Shown here: positions 63,379 to 64,000 of the stretch, piece after piece
Layout of the letters: the number at the start of each line of letters is the position of its first letter
Numbering within the stretch: position 1 is the stretch's first letter
Translations under genes and position numbers: made by a program
Assembly (NCBI RefSeq): GCF_000308455.1
Contig: NZ_BAFP01000101.1
Location: 1 to 64,000, forward strand
DNA: 64,000 bases
Direction: 5' to 3'
Source of the DNA: Nocardia abscessus NBRC 100374
Lineage (GTDB): Bacteria > Actinomycetota > Actinomycetes > Mycobacteriales > Mycobacteriaceae
The notes under the pieces: model-generated
The model's database searches: none
What the model was told of the DNA's origin: nothing
The model's input: the letters and a program-made list of their open reading frames with translations, nothing else

Positions 63379-63749
63379 AGTCGTTTGCGCATCGTCGGAG
63401 GCTCGGATGAGCCCCTCGTAAGCCGCTGCCCAGCCGACGGACTCGCAGTGCCGCGAGGGGCACTGTGCACGAGCGGGTTCCGTTCCTCAGCGTTGACGGC
63501 CGAAGACACCGCGAGAGGCTCCGGTGGGCGACGCCCCCGAGAACTGCGCTGCACCAAGGCCGGACGATGCCATCGCGCCGGAGCACTCGCCATTGGTCAA
63601 TTCGTGGCAACAATCTGGAAAACGGACAAAAACGGATCACCTGACGCGTTGCCGAGGCGCTGATCTTGGAGGATAACGGAGTTAACCGGGCTACCACCAA
63701 CTTCGGGAACCCCCGGTATCGCGGAACCAGCAAACAGAGAGGCAGCGAC
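63379..63749. other. 371-bp region without a supported gene
   Basis: Frames of about 90 codons are open on both strands but have no ribosome binding site or domain, and look like chance. A small gene begins at 63750. Confidence 0.5.
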
Positions 63750-63896
63750 ATGCCTACTTTCCTCTCCCCGTCCTCGGGACACGATTGGTGGGGTCCCCGA
63801 GTCACCGTGGCCGCCGCTCCGGCCGACGAGATCGCTTCGGTACGCGCGGAAGCGCGACACCACGAACCCTCCTCCTTCGCATACGGGTTCAATTAG
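63750..63896 (+). CDS. Small 48-residue protein of unknown function
   Basis: The ATG at 63750 follows GAGAGGCAGCGAC, a reasonable ribosome binding site. The peptide begins MPTFLSPSSGHDWWGPRVTV and ends HHEPSSFAYGFN. No known domain or signal peptide. It could be a small regulatory or peptide-precursor gene, or a chance frame; I give it modest confidence. Confidence 0.45.
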   Translation: MPTFLSPSSGHDWWGPRVTVAAAPADEIASVRAEARHHEPSSFAYGFN

Positions 63897-64000
63897 ATTC
63901 CGCGGTTCGTCACCGAATCCGACGTCACGACGCGCTCGCACTCGCACTCGCGGGGCCGACTTCCTACCGAGCGCAGTCCGGCTTCCCGCCTTCCCAGTCC

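Noticed and set aside
62846..63892. A 348-codon minus-strand frame across the IPT/TIG gene
   Set aside because: The TIG gene has a clear AGGAGG and a recognisable domain on the plus strand; the minus frame has neither.

Overview
The window looks like chromosomal DNA from an actinobacterium of the order Mycobacteriales, most probably a Nocardia. The evidence is very high G+C, frequent GTG and TTG starts, ATGA-type start/stop overlaps, an EspG-type ESX chaperone, a PknK-type kinase, DUF3558 and TIGR03118 lipoproteins, several DUF4254 genes and XRE/DUF397 pairs. The genus call is inference from gene content. I see no rRNA, tRNA, CRISPR array or insertion sequence.

0-9.4 kb is housekeeping: the rimP-nusA-ylxR-infB operon (minus strand, infB cut by the window edge), a Tat-type lipoprotein with a ferritin-like partner, an acyl-CoA dehydrogenase, proS, yaaA and an HD phosphohydrolase. 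9.6-20.6 kb is metabolic and transport: mmsA, an F420/FMN split-barrel protein, a 14-TM efflux pump with a palindromic operator, a fused siroheme synthase (cysG type), a nucleoside deaminase, two tandem DoxX-like membrane paralogues, and an APH-like kinase with a CrtC-like partner.

20.7-32.7 kb carries cobalamin genes on the minus strand: a chelatase (chlI/D fusion), cobO, cobB and a cobE/cbiG-C gene, with cobQ further on. The cobB/cobE junction has been tandemly amplified about five times in ~90-100 bp units, giving a chain of short overlapping reading frames. The cobB linker holds a separate 39-bp in-frame tandem repeat. mqo, a GNAT, two alpha/beta hydrolases and a vapBC pair lie among these genes.

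32.8-45 kb has map, small membrane proteins, an amidohydrolase and a signalling/terpenoid patch: PknK-like kinase-ATPase, PAS-GGDEF cyclase, class I terpene synthase, PAS-ANTAR regulator. 45-57 kb has XRE/DUF5753 regulators, an APC permease, an ImmA/IrrE protease, an SDR/HxlR divergent pair, a MerR regulator fused to a DnaN-like sliding-clamp domain (with a MerR-type 19-bp promoter spacer), and a TIGR03118 lipoprotein divergent from nitrobindin with an IdeR/DtxR-like iron box between them. Three DUF4254 paralogues are scattered over 35-55 kb.

57.1-62.7 kb is a less G+C-rich plus-strand cluster that looks like an ESX (type VII) secretion accessory island: two lipoproteins, several helical WXG100-like proteins, a Pro/Thr-rich PPE-like protein and EspG, with no EccC or other machinery in view. 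The last 1.3 kb holds two very small genes with good ribosome binding sites, one a single IPT/TIG domain. The most unusual items are the cobB/cobE junction amplification, the MerR-clamp fusion and the ESX-like island.
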